Assembly (NCBI RefSeq): GCF_900142845.1
Contig: NZ_FSRU01000001.1
Location: forward strand, 2,666,001-2,730,000
DNA: 64,000 bases
Direction: 5' to 3'
Origin: Paraburkholderia phenazinium
GTDB lineage: Bacteria; Pseudomonadota; Gammaproteobacteria; Burkholderiales; Burkholderiaceae
A program made the translations under genes and the position numbers. Below, in pieces: positions 27,660 to 36,853 of the stretch. The notes beneath the pieces were generated by a model, which was not told the DNA's origin, did no database searches, and was given only the letters and a program-made list of their open reading frames with translations. Every line of letters starts with the position of its first letter. Position 1 is the first letter of the stretch.

Positions 27660-28913
27660 TTACTTCTTGTAGATGCGCTGACGCGTCTGCTCGAGCTGCG
27701 CGAGCACCTCATCGATCTTCGAAGGATCCGCCACGAACTGCTGCATCCCCTTCATGCCCTCGTCGGCCATCTCCTTGGTCATGTCACGATCGTAGAACTG
27801 CGCAATGCCGCCCTTCGTGTTGGCCAGAATCTGGAAGCCGATCTTCGAAATCGGATCCTCCGGTTCCGGCGACTTGCTGTTCGCCGACAGCGAGCCAAGC
27901 CCGGTCGCCAGTTGAGCGCCGATCTCCGGCGTCTCGACAAACGCCAGGAACGCGTGAGCGTCGGCCTTGTTCTTGGCCTTCGACGGAATATGCAGCGATT
28001 CGACTGGACCATCTTCGGCCGTAGGCACCTTCGGGTCGATAATCGGGAACTGGAAGTAGCCCATTTCCGGCTTCACGCTCGCCGGGAAACCGCCGGTGAT
28101 GAAAGTGCCCATCAGCATCATCGCCGCCTTGCCCTGGAACAGGAACGGCTGCGCCGAATCCAGATCGTAGGAGAGCGAATTGTCGATGAAGTAGCCGGCG
28201 TCGATCAGTTGCTTCCACGTCGTGTACACCTTCTTCACGCGCGGATCGGTGTACGGCACCTCGCCCGCCATCAGCTTCTGATGAAATGCGTTGCCGTTCA
28301 GGCGCAGATCCAGATAGTCGAACCAGCCGGCCAGCGTCCATGCATCGCGGCCCGCCACGGCAATCGGCGTAATCCCGGCCGCCTTCAGCTTCTTGCAGGC
28401 GTCGAGAAACTGATCCCACGTTTTCGGCTCGTCCGCGATCCCCACCTTCTGGAACAGATCCTTGCGATAGAACATGCCCCACGAGTAGTAAACGGTCGGC
28501 GCCGCGTACTGCTTGCCCTTATACGACGAGGCTTCCTTGGTCGAGGCATAGGTGCTGTTCCAGCCGTTCTTGCTCCAGTCGCCGCTCAGGTCGTCGAACA
28601 GGCCACGCTGTGCGTAATACGCCATCCGTTCGCCGTCATGCCAGTTCACGATGTCAGGCGCGACGGTGGACAGCCAGCCCGGCAGTTGCACCTTGTAGGC
28701 CTCCTCATCGATAAACGACACGTTGACGTCGGTGCCGGGATGGGCCTTCTTGAACTCGTCGATCACCTGCTGCCAGACCGCCCGCTGACTGGCGCCCTTG
28801 AACGCGATATTCATTGTCAGCGTACCCGCCTGCGCGCTACCGGCCATTGATGCCGCCGCGGTGGCCGCAGTCAGCGCGACGGCAACCAGAACCTTGCGAA
28901 GTTTGAATGTCAT
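27660..28913 (-). CDS. Sugar ABC transporter substrate-binding protein
   Basis: 417 residues, family 1 extracellular solute-binding fold. Signal peptide MTFKLRKVLVAVALTAATAA with cleavage near SAQAG. The mature protein has the cluster LTMNIAFKGASQRAVWQQVIDEFKKAHPGTDV, the NWHDGERMAYYAQRGLFDDL segment and a typical AAMMLMGTFITGGF motif. AAGGAG precedes the ATG. Periplasmic ligand is probably a galactoside. Encoded between the GH42 enzyme and the permeases. Confidence 0.9.
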   Translation of the reverse strand: MTFKLRKVLVAVALTAATAAASMAGSAQAGTLTMNIAFKGASQRAVWQQVIDEFKKAHPGTDVNVSFIDEEAYKVQLPGWLSTVAPDIVNWHDGERMAYYAQRGLFDDLSGDWSKNGWNSTYASTKEASSYKGKQYAAPTVYYSWGMFYRKDLFQKVGIADEPKTWDQFLDACKKLKAAGITPIAVAGRDAWTLAGWFDYLDLRLNGNAFHQKLMAGEVPYTDPRVKKVYTTWKQLIDAGYFIDNSLSYDLDSAQPFLFQGKAAMMLMGTFITGGFPASVKPEMGYFQFPIIDPKVPTAEDGPVESLHIPSKAKNKADAHAFLAFVETPEIGAQLATGLGSLSANSKSPEPEDPISKIGFQILANTKGGIAQFYDRDMTKEMADEGMKGMQQFVADPSKIDEVLAQLEQTRQRIYKK

Positions 28914-28948
28914 GCCTGTCTCCTTGGTTTTTACGTCGTTTTAGATCA

Positions 28949-30928
28949 TCAGCGATACACCGCAACACCTTGGGGTTGAATCTCGCGCGAGCCGACCACG
29001 AAGGCAGCGTCCGGAACATCGGCCAGCGTATGAACCTGCTCGCCATAGTTCAGCACATACGTCAGCCCGCCGCGCCGGCTGACGCGCACGCCGTCGCCGA
29101 GCGCCGTCACCGAAAGACCGGCTTCGCGAGCGATGCCGGCAAAGAGCCGCGTGGTCAGCGCGTCGTCGAACAGACTCGCAAAGTAATGAATCGCACCGCT
29201 GCGAACGTACGCCGGATGGCCGTCGGCGAAGCGTGCGCAGATCTCCAGCGCGTCCTGGTCCGACGCACCGGTTTCGATGAAATCGCGCCAATGCCGTCCG
29301 ACACCGTCATCGAGGCTGGCGCTGCCGGCGAGCCTGACGGGTTCGGTCACGTTGGGCCGCAGCGACTCGACGCGCCACACGCGAGCCGGCAACACCGAAG
29401 CGAGCAGCCCCGGCGGCAAGCTGGCGGGAATCTGCAAGTCTGCGGTCTTCGAGCCGGTGCGCGGCCCGAGCACCACCTGGGCACCCGAGCGCGTGAGGCG
29501 CTCCGCGAAGTCTGCGGGCACCACCGGCAACGGCGGCACCACGATCAATCGATAGCCGTCGAGCGGCGCATCCACCGGCACCACATCGACATCGAGACCG
29601 AGTCCACGCAGCGCCGAGTAGTACTCGAACGCAAAACGCGGATAGTGGAAGTCCGCACCCTGCGGATGAATTTCAAACAGCCACTTCGCCTCGTAGTCGT
29701 ACACGAGCGCGACCTTCGAGCGGATGCTGGCGTTCGCGTCCTCGGCCGCCGCCAGCACCGCGCGGATATCCTCCGCCACCTGCGCCGCCTCGCTGCCGCC
29801 GATATCCAGCCGGTTATCCGGCGTGTTCAGCCCCGCATGCATCTGCTCCTGGGCAAACGGCGCCTGGCGCCAGCGGAAGTACGACACGCAGCCTGCGCCG
29901 TGCGCGAACGCCTCCCAGCTCCACAAGCGCACCATGCCCGGCAGCGGCGCCGGATTCCAGTGCGCCCAGTTGACCGGCCCCGGCTGTTGCTCCATCACCC
30001 AGAACGGCAGCTTCGACATGCCGCGATAGACGTCGTGATTGAACGACGCGAAATCCGGATGACCGGTGCGCAGCCACTTCGCCTTCAGCTCGGGCGCGAA
30101 CCATTGCTCTTCGAGCGCGCCGAGCGGATAACTGTCCCACGTCGCCACGTCGAGATCGGCGGCGACCTTGTAGTGATCGAACTCGGTAAACAACTGCATG
30201 AAGTTGTGCGCGACCGGCCGGCCCGGCGAATGCGCGCGGATGATCTCGACCTGCATGCGGTTGTAGCGCGCCACTTCATCCGAAGCGAAGCGCCGGTAGT
30301 CGAGCCGGTGCGAGGGATGCGCCTCGGTGACGGTCGCCACCGGCGCATCGATCTCATCGAAACTGCGGTACTCCATGCTCCAGAACACCGTGCCCCACGC
30401 GCGATTCAGCGCGTCGATCGTCTTGTAACGCGCCTTCAGCCACTCGCGAAAGCGCCCCACCGCCGCCGGCGAGTAGCTGACCACGGTGTTGTGGCAACCG
30501 AACTCGTTATCGGTCTGCCAGTACGCGACCGCCGGATGCTTGCCGTAGCGCTCGGCCACCGCGCTGCAGATCCGCTCCGAAGCGACGTAGTACGACGGCG
30601 ACGAGAAATCGTAGTGACGGCGCGAGCCGAAGGTCCTCGGCCGCCCGTCGGCGCCCACCGGCAAGATGTCAGGATGACGGTCGATCAGCCACTTCGGCGG
30701 CGTCGCCGTCGGCGTGCACATCACCACCTGCAGGCCGGCCGCGCCGAGCACGTCGACGGCGCGGTCGAGCCAGCCCCAGTCGTATTCGCCGGGCGACGGC
30801 TCCATCCGGCTCCAGGCAAACTCAGCAATCCGCACCTGCTCGATACCGAGCGCTTTCATGCGGCGGGCGTCGTCTTCCCACATCGATTCCGGCCAGTGTT
30901 CCGGGTAATAGCAGACTCCAAGGCGCAT
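28949..30928 (-). CDS. GH42 beta-galactosidase
   Basis: 659 residues, glycoside hydrolase family 42. It begins [20 protein letters not shown], the standard GH42 opening. The acid/base Glu is in [10 protein letters not shown] and the nucleophile Glu in [14 protein letters not shown]. Domain B (about residues 380-590) has the trimerisation fold and a C-terminal small beta domain follows ([14 protein letters not shown]). No signal peptide, so it acts in the cytoplasm on imported galactosides. It lies 11 bases after the ATPase stop and 35 bases before the binding-protein gene. AAAGGA precedes the start. Confidence 0.94.
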   Translation of the reverse strand: MRLGVCYYPEHWPESMWEDDARRMKALGIEQVRIAEFAWSRMEPSPGEYDWGWLDRAVDVLGAAGLQVVMCTPTATPPKWLIDRHPDILPVGADGRPRTFGSRRHYDFSSPSYYVASERICSAVAERYGKHPAVAYWQTDNEFGCHNTVVSYSPAAVGRFREWLKARYKTIDALNRAWGTVFWSMEYRSFDEIDAPVATVTEAHPSHRLDYRRFASDEVARYNRMQVEIIRAHSPGRPVAHNFMQLFTEFDHYKVAADLDVATWDSYPLGALEEQWFAPELKAKWLRTGHPDFASFNHDVYRGMSKLPFWVMEQQPGPVNWAHWNPAPLPGMVRLWSWEAFAHGAGCVSYFRWRQAPFAQEQMHAGLNTPDNRLDIGGSEAAQVAEDIRAVLAAAEDANASIRSKVALVYDYEAKWLFEIHPQGADFHYPRFAFEYYSALRGLGLDVDVVPVDAPLDGYRLIVVPPLPVVPADFAERLTRSGAQVVLGPRTGSKTADLQIPASLPPGLLASVLPARVWRVESLRPNVTEPVRLAGSASLDDGVGRHWRDFIETGASDQDALEICARFADGHPAYVRSGAIHYFASLFDDALTTRLFAGIAREAGLSVTALGDGVRVSRRGGLTYVLNYGEQVHTLADVPDAAFVVGSREIQPQGVAVYR

Positions 30929-30939
30929 CCGAGTGTCCT

Positions 30940-32148
30940 TTATGCGTAGTGTTCGACGGATTCGAGCGAAGCAACGGCAAAGCCGTCTTCGGTAAACAAA
31001 TGGCAGATAGAGGCAGGCGCGCGAAAGCTGGCGCGATCGCCTTGCTTCAGGCGCGTGTCGCCGGGCGCCTTGGCGATCAGCACGGCGCCGTCGGCCTCGT
31101 CCAGATGGACGTAGCTGTGTTCGCCGAGCTGTTCGACGAGCGAAACGGTGCGCGCCAGCACGGCGGCGTCTTGAAGGGTGGCTGGCGCAGACGCGGAGAC
31201 AGACGCGGCAGCGGGGTCGGGCACGCCGGCGGCAACCGCTGCATCCACCAGTTCCATATGTTCAGGCCGCACGCCGAAGGTCACCGCCTGCCCCACGCTC
31301 AAAGCCGAGCCATCGACGGCGACGCGCACGCTTTCGCCGCTGTGATCGAGCTTGACGCTCACGCCGCGTGCGTCGATCGCGGCCACCTTACCGGGCAGAA
31401 AATTCATCCGCGGCGAGCCGATGAAACCCGCCACGAAACGGCTGTTCGGCCGGTGATACAGCTCGAGCGGCGCGCCGATCTGGGCGATACTGCCGTAGCG
31501 CTCGGTGTCCTTGCCGGCGTGCAGCAGCACGATCTTGTCGGCCAGCGTCATCGCCTCGATCTGATCATGCGTCACGTAGACGACGCTCGCCTTCGCAAAC
31601 TGCTTGTGCAGACGCGCGATCTCGACGCGGGTCTGGCCGCGCAAGGTGGCATCGAGATTGGACAGCGGCTCGTCGAACAGAAACACGCCCGGCTCGCGGA
31701 CAATGGCACGGCCGATCGCCACGCGCTGCCGCTGCCCGCCCGACAACGCCTTGGGCCGCCGCTCGAGCAACGCTTCGAGTTGCAGGATGCGCGCAGCCTC
31801 CCGCACCTTGCGGTCGATTTCGTCTTTGGGGGTTTTCGCGAGCTTCAGGCCGAAGGCCATGTTCTCGAACACGGTCATATGCGGGAACAGCGCGTAGCTC
31901 TGGAACACCATCGCCACGCCGCGCTGCGCTGAAGGGACGTCGTTGACGATGCGCCCGCCGATCGACAGATCGCCGTCGCTCACATCTTCGAGACCCGCGA
32001 TCATGCGCAACAGGGTGGACTTGCCGCATCCGGACGGCCCGAGAAACACACAAAACTCGTTCTCGCCGATCTCCAGATCGACGTTGCGAATCACTGGTGC
32101 GCCCTCGCCGTACGATTTTTGGACGCCTCTCAACGAAATGCTCGCCAT
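30940..32148 (-). CDS. Carbohydrate ABC transporter ATPase (UgpC/MsmK type)
   Basis: 402 residues. Walker [20 protein letters not shown]-loop [13 protein letters not shown], signature [18 protein letters not shown], Walker [14 protein letters not shown]-loop [15 protein letters not shown], then OB/TOBE regulatory domains with the [12 protein letters not shown] motif. A Val/Ala/Ser-rich insertion ([21 protein letters not shown]) sits in the regulatory domain. First gene of the operon and closest to the LacI operator. GGAGACGAGG lies upstream of the ATG. Energises the two permeases. Confidence 0.92.
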   Translation of the reverse strand: MASISLRGVQKSYGEGAPVIRNVDLEIGENEFCVFLGPSGCGKSTLLRMIAGLEDVSDGDLSIGGRIVNDVPSAQRGVAMVFQSYALFPHMTVFENMAFGLKLAKTPKDEIDRKVREAARILQLEALLERRPKALSGGQRQRVAIGRAIVREPGVFLFDEPLSNLDATLRGQTRVEIARLHKQFAKASVVYVTHDQIEAMTLADKIVLLHAGKDTERYGSIAQIGAPLELYHRPNSRFVAGFIGSPRMNFLPGKVAAIDARGVSVKLDHSGESVRVAVDGSALSVGQAVTFGVRPEHMELVDAAVAAGVPDPAAASVSASAPATLQDAAVLARTVSLVEQLGEHSYVHLDEADGAVLIAKAPGDTRLKQGDRASFRAPASICHLFTEDGFAVASLESVEHYA

Positions 32149-32184
32149 CGCCTCGTCTCCGTGATTTAATCGGCTCGAAATCGG

Positions 32185-32202
32185 AGATTAAGCGCTTAAT
32201 CT
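32185..32202. promoter_or_regulatory. LacI-type operator, 18-bp palindrome
   Basis: AGATTAAGCGCTTAATCT is a perfect palindrome with the central CG typical of LacI-family operators. It is 37 bases before the ATPase ATG and 142 before the divergent lacI gene. It probably represses the galactoside operon and, less directly, lacI. Confidence 0.85.
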
Positions 32203-32343
32203 GCAGAGGCGAAAAAAATTGACCGCGTGCGATCAATGGCCTGCTGCGGCGTCTCCGATATCGTTCTGTCTATGCGGCAAATGGTGCCGCGCCTTTGGGC
32301 AGGACGCAAATTTTGAGAAACCGTCCCAAATAATGAATCCAAT

Positions 32344-33387
32344 ATGCCTACACTCAGCGAAGTCGCCCGCCGCGCCGGCTGCACACCTGCCACGGTGTCG
32401 AACGTGCTGCGCAATCGCGGGCGGGTCGGCGCGCTGACCCGGCAGCGGGTGCTAGAGGCCGTCGAAGCGCTCGGCTATCAGCCGCATCTGGCGGCGCGAG
32501 CACTGGCCGAGGGCCGCGCGCCGACGATCGCGCTGATGGTCTCGAGCATCGCCAACCCGTTCTATCCCGAGTTTGCGCTGGCCGTCGAGCGGGCGGCGCG
32601 CAGCAGCGGCCACTTTCTGATCATCTGCAATACGAACGAAGATCCGTTGGCGGGACGCGCCTATCTGGAGCAGATTGCCGGCACCTTGTCCGAGGGCGTG
32701 CTGGTGATGAACGCCAATCTCGACTTCGCCGACCTGCACAAGACCGAGGCGCGCGGCGCACCGGTCGTGCTGTGCATGTGGGAACGTCCGCATGAGCCGC
32801 CCGGCCTGCCCTGCGTGGCCGTGGACTTCCGCCTTGCCGGCCAGCTGGCTGCCCAGCATCTGCTCGAACTGGGACACCGCCGGATCGGCGCGATTGTGGC
32901 CAGCAAGGCTGCGGGCATCCACGCGGCGCGTTACGACGGCTTCGTCGATGCGCTGCGCGCGGCCGGTCTCGACGCCGCGCAAGCGCCGGTGCGCCATGCA
33001 AGGGACACCACCCAGGGCGGCTATCGCGCCACCCGCGAACTGCTGGAGACGCACCCGCAGTTGACGGCCATCTTCGCCACCAACGACCTGCCCGCGCTCG
33101 GCGCCCTGCATGCGGCCGCCGATCTGGGTTTGCAGGTGCCGCACGATCTCTCGGTAGTTGGCATTACTGATATTCAGCTTGCCCAGGAGTCGCGCCCGGC
33201 GCTGACCACCGTCGCCGTGCCGACCGTCGAAGCGGCGGAGCTCGCGGTCTCCCTGCTGCGCGAACTGATCGAGGCGTCGCCGCGCGGCATCCGGGCGGCC
33301 GCCAAAGCGCCGCGCGTGTGCATCACGTCGGCGCCGAAACTGGTCGTACGTGGCTCGACCCAGGCACCGCGTGCGGAGCGAAGCTGA
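32344..33387 (+). CDS. LacI-family transcriptional repressor
   Basis: 347 residues. The N-terminal LacI helix-turn-helix is LSEVARRAGCTPATVSNVLRNRGRVGALTRQRV, with the hinge LGYQPHLAARALAEGRAP. The rest is a periplasmic-binding-protein-like sugar sensor (IALMVSSIANPFYPEFALAVERAA; DDLPALG-like region TNDLPALGALHAAADLGLQVPHDLSVVG). It is divergent from the galactoside ABC/GH42 operon with a palindromic operator in the gap. The inducer is probably galactose, allolactose or a galacto-oligosaccharide (inference). Confidence 0.93.
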   Translation: MPTLSEVARRAGCTPATVSNVLRNRGRVGALTRQRVLEAVEALGYQPHLAARALAEGRAPTIALMVSSIANPFYPEFALAVERAARSSGHFLIICNTNEDPLAGRAYLEQIAGTLSEGVLVMNANLDFADLHKTEARGAPVVLCMWERPHEPPGLPCVAVDFRLAGQLAAQHLLELGHRRIGAIVASKAAGIHAARYDGFVDALRAAGLDAAQAPVRHARDTTQGGYRATRELLETHPQLTAIFATNDLPALGALHAAADLGLQVPHDLSVVGITDIQLAQESRPALTTVAVPTVEAAELAVSLLRELIEASPRGIRAAAKAPRVCITSAPKLVVRGSTQAPRAERS

Positions 33388-33396
33388 GTGCCGGGC

Positions 33397-35733
33397 TTAT
33401 TCGCTGGCCGGCCAGGGCAAATGCGGCGCGGACCAGTCGAGCTCCGTCCCGACCACCGAGCGCATTTCCGGCGACTGGATCGCCACCGTCACCGCAATAC
33501 AGGGCCGGCCGCTCGCCAGCGACAGATAAGGACTACTGGCCACCGGCACGCCCGGCAGCAAGACCGCGTTTCTGAAGTACGGACGATGATCCCAGCGGGC
33601 ATCGCGCGGATCCGCGACCGGCTCCAGCGACTCGCCTAGCTTGCCGCCGGCGACGCCCGGCACTTCCGGCCCGATCTGCCGCCCCCGGTCATCGAGGATG
33701 AAACAGCTGATGCACAGTTCGTGCTGCGCCAGGTCGGCAAAGGCGTCGTCCATGCCGATGCCGCTCAGCAGCGCGTCGGCGGCGCTGCGCAGGGCGAAGC
33801 GGTACGGCTCTACCTTGCTTTCGAACAGCGCATGCAGATGCGCCCGGCCCTGCGCGATCACATCGAACGAACGGTCGATCAACCGGTTGACCGAGTCCGG
33901 CGGCGCGATCTGCGCAGCCGGTCGGCCCAGCAGGAAGCCTTGTGCGAAATCGACGTTCGACTCCACGGCGAGAATCAGCTCCTCGGTCGTCTCGACGCCT
34001 TCGACGACCACCAGCATGCCCGCCTGGTGCAGCAGGGAAACGAGCTTGGGCAGGATCGATTGCTGGGTGCCCGGTATGGTGGCGCGAATCAGTTCGCCGT
34101 CGAGCTTGACGAAGTCAGGACGAATGCGGAACAGCCGGTCCAGATTCGATTGGCCCGCGCCGAAATCGTCCACGGCAATCAGAAAGCCGTGCTCGCGATA
34201 GCGCGCCGCCGCCCGTGACATCTCATCCACGCTGCCGCCATGCGACTCGAGAATCTCAAGGACGATCTTGTCCGGCTCGAGCCCGGCGAGGCGCACGATG
34301 CCGGCCAACTGATCGGCATACCCCTTCGCCACGAAGGTCGCGGGCAGGATGTTGAGGAAGATCCACGCCTCACCGGGAATCAGCCGCTGCGCGTTGGCGA
34401 GATGGACCGCGTGACTCGCCCGGTCGAGCGCGCCTTCGTCGCTCAACGGCCGCGGCGCGAACAGCACGGCGGGCGGCACGAGCGTGCCGTCGCTCTGTTC
34501 GCCGCGCAGCAGCGCCTCGAAGCCCACCTGCTTCTGATGCGACAAGCTGTAGAGCGGCTGAAAGTGCGAGGTCAGATAGTAGCCGTCCCACTGCGGCCGG
34601 ACGCTTGCCGCCGGATCGTTCGGGTCGCCCGGGTTGCCGTTGCCCAATAGTTGCAGCGGGTCGAGCGGGATGGCGCGCTCGGCGCACACCCGGTTGCGGC
34701 CGGACTGCTTGGCACGCAACAGCGCCTCGTCGGCACGGTCGAGCAAAGCCATGATGCTCTCGCCGACGCGATGCTCGGCCACCCCGAAGCTCGCCGTCAC
34801 GTAGCCGTCCGGACGCGCAATGCAGGCGACGGCGCCGCGCAGGCGTTCGGCCAGTTCCAACGCGGACGCGAGCCCGCCACGCCGCAACACCGCGAACTCT
34901 TCGCCGCCGATCCGGCTCACGCTGTCTTGCGCGTTCGTCTGGTCCATCAACACCTGGGCGACTTCAGAGAGCGTCTGGTCGCCAGCTGCATGGCCGAACT
35001 GATCGTTCAACGATTTGAACGAGTCGATGTCGACAAAGATCGCGCACACCTTGGTCGATTCACCGAGCGCGGCCAGACGCCGCTCGGCCTGTTCCATGAA
35101 GGCGCGGCGATTCTGCAGGCCGGTCAGCGGATCGGTGGCGGCCAGTTGCGCGAGGCGGTTCTCGAGCAGGAAATGGTCGCGCCGAAACCAGTAGAAGCCG
35201 AAGTGAAAGACTGCCGAGGTGGGCGCGCCGATCAGCACCCACAGCCACGCCACGACATTCACGTCGTGGATCTGCGGCTGGCGGAACAACAGCGGCAGAC
35301 CGCTGACATAGAAGATCGCGGTACCGGCGAAGAAGTGCGTCGGCGTGAGCCAGAGCGGCGCCGAGCAGATCGGGATCACCAGCAAGGCGGGCAGCGCCCA
35401 CAGCATCGGCTGCTCGAGACCGGAGATGTTCAGGGCAATCACGACAACCAGCACCAGCGTGTAAGCGACCCCGAGGCTGCCGAACACGGCCGTGCTGCGA
35501 GCCTTGCTGACCCCCGTCACCAGCAGGCCCAGAAACAGCACGCAGGCGATCCGGTAGGAGAGTGCAATGGCGGGGCCCGCTACCAGGTTGCGCGCCAGCA
35601 CAAACAACAACGTGGCGAAGACCGTGAAAGCCATGGTGACCGTCGACAGCGGACGCTGCTGTTCCAGCGAACGTCGATGAAAGCGGTGACGCAAATGGGC
35701 ATCGGTCATGTGTTGCGTTGAGGTGGAAAGCAT
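33397..35733 (-). CDS. Membrane GGDEF-EAL protein, c-di-GMP turnover
   Basis: About 778 residues; the start could be the ATG at 35733 or 35709, neither with a clear ribosome-binding site. Six or more N-terminal membrane helices precede GGDEF (TDPLTGLQNRRAFMEQ; active-site SRIGGEEFAVL). An EAL domain follows with all key motifs (GFEALLRGE, NILP, LEILESHG, VDDFGAGQSN, FVKLDGELI, VVVEGVET). The RxxD inhibitory site before GGEEF reads NAQD, so product feedback is probably lost. A C-terminal extension of about 150 residues resembles a sensory Cache-like domain. It is divergent from the cellulose genes, whose BcsA has a PilZ domain, so local c-di-GMP control is likely (inference). Confidence 0.9.
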   Translation of the reverse strand: MLSTSTQHMTDAHLRHRFHRRSLEQQRPLSTVTMAFTVFATLLFVLARNLVAGPAIALSYRIACVLFLGLLVTGVSKARSTAVFGSLGVAYTLVLVVVIALNISGLEQPMLWALPALLVIPICSAPLWLTPTHFFAGTAIFYVSGLPLLFRQPQIHDVNVVAWLWVLIGAPTSAVFHFGFYWFRRDHFLLENRLAQLAATDPLTGLQNRRAFMEQAERRLAALGESTKVCAIFVDIDSFKSLNDQFGHAAGDQTLSEVAQVLMDQTNAQDSVSRIGGEEFAVLRRGGLASALELAERLRGAVACIARPDGYVTASFGVAEHRVGESIMALLDRADEALLRAKQSGRNRVCAERAIPLDPLQLLGNGNPGDPNDPAASVRPQWDGYYLTSHFQPLYSLSHQKQVGFEALLRGEQSDGTLVPPAVLFAPRPLSDEGALDRASHAVHLANAQRLIPGEAWIFLNILPATFVAKGYADQLAGIVRLAGLEPDKIVLEILESHGGSVDEMSRAAARYREHGFLIAVDDFGAGQSNLDRLFRIRPDFVKLDGELIRATIPGTQQSILPKLVSLLHQAGMLVVVEGVETTEELILAVESNVDFAQGFLLGRPAAQIAPPDSVNRLIDRSFDVIAQGRAHLHALFESKVEPYRFALRSAADALLSGIGMDDAFADLAQHELCISCFILDDRGRQIGPEVPGVAGGKLGESLEPVADPRDARWDHRPYFRNAVLLPGVPVASSPYLSLASGRPCIAVTVAIQSPEMRSVVGTELDWSAPHLPWPASE

Positions 35734-36308
35734 ATTGATAGAAATCAGGCCGGTTCCGTCACTCTGCCGATGTATAACGGCATCCCTCAGACAAATATTA
35801 ATGCCTGCGATCAAACAAATTTAGATGGCCGGCATGATGGAAGTCCGCTCGCTCGCAGTGCGGGCGATGCAGCAACAACCCGAGGTGAAACCCAGGAAGC
35901 GTGATCGAGCCGAAAACAGCAGGCACGCCGATGATGCAAGCGCACAACAGTGTTACGAGGTTTTACGGGAGCAAGGGTGTCGGCAACGCGACATAACTGC
36001 AGCCTTTTATCGTTTGCGCGCCTTGATGGGTAACGTATCGGCAAAAAATGCGTGCCGCTCTTGCATCCATTCGTCCGAAGTGTGCGTAAGCCCCTATAAC
36101 TTGAATCAGGACGGTGGTAGCGAAATGTTAATCTCTTCAGTAGACTGCGTATAAAGAGGCGGCGGTTACCGCATATCAGGTGGCACAGGTAAAAGTAACC
36201 GCCGGGCGCGTGCAACGCGCGCCTTACCCGCAACACTTTCAGATGTCCGTATCCCGACGCTCCGTTTAACCACGGCTTAACGACAAACGGTCATCCTTTT
36301 CGGAAATC
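35734..36308. promoter_or_regulatory. Gap upstream of the bcs operon
   Basis: 575 bases, no convincing gene. It must contain the bcs promoter and that of the GGDEF-EAL gene. An inverted repeat GGCGGTTAC/GTAACCGCC (36161-36169 and 36195-36203) with a 25-base spacer lies 106 bases before bcsD, and a smaller repeat GCGCGT-GCA-ACGCGC follows at 36206-36220. These are candidate binding sites or an RNA leader. An A/T-rich stretch around 36095-36155 may be the promoter. Regulator unknown. Confidence 0.45.
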
Positions 36309-36764
36309 ATGGTCCCTACCGTCGACTACCTGCTGCAACGCCAGATTTCCCCTCAATGGCGCGGCTTGCTCACTGCGCTGGCGGAAGAGTTCGAAGCGCA
36401 GATCGGGCAAGGCGAATTGCGTCAGTTGATGTATCGCGTGGGTTGCCGTTTTGCGGCGGCGCATCCGCTTCCGCCCTGCGGCTCCACTGCCGACCTTGCC
36501 GAGGCGCTGAACGCACGCTGGCAGGAAGCGGATTGGGGTTACGTCGAGCTGGCGGACCAGGCGGATTACCTGCGTATCGTTCACGCCTGCGCACCGCTGC
36601 AGGCATTCGGCTCTGCCGCGCTCAACTGGACACCGGCCTTTCTCGAAGGCGTCTATCAGACGTGGCTCAGCGCGCTGGGTGCGGAAGGTCTGTCGGTAGT
36701 CCAGACAAGCGAGTTCGATGAATACGCAACGATCGAATTTCAGCTCGGCCGCCATCCAGCGTAA
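36309..36764 (+). CDS. bcsD: Cellulose synthase subunit BcsD
   Basis: 151 residues, matching the size and pattern of BcsD (156 in Komagataeibacter). BcsD is a periplasmic octameric cylinder that helps crystallise and export glucan chains. Opening VDYLLQRQISPQWRGLLTALAEEFEAQIG; C-terminal TEWTP-like ALNWTPAFLEGVYQTWLSALGA. No signal peptide, as in the known protein. It is first in the bcs cluster, 89 bases before bcsP. GGAAA precedes the ATG. BcsD normally marks organisms making ordered cellulose. Confidence 0.85.
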   Translation: MVPTVDYLLQRQISPQWRGLLTALAEEFEAQIGQGELRQLMYRVGCRFAAAHPLPPCGSTADLAEALNARWQEADWGYVELADQADYLRIVHACAPLQAFGSAALNWTPAFLEGVYQTWLSALGAEGLSVVQTSEFDEYATIEFQLGRHPA

Positions 36765-36853
36765 GCCCTGCGTGGTGGTTTTTTTACCGGCGGCGGTGGC
36801 GGGTCAACACGCCCAACGCAAGACACGATAGACATGAACACGACGGCGGCGAC

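Noticed and set aside
28907..30949. 680-codon plus-strand frame opposite GH42
   Set aside because: Shadow frame; GH42 with both catalytic Glu residues is on the minus strand.
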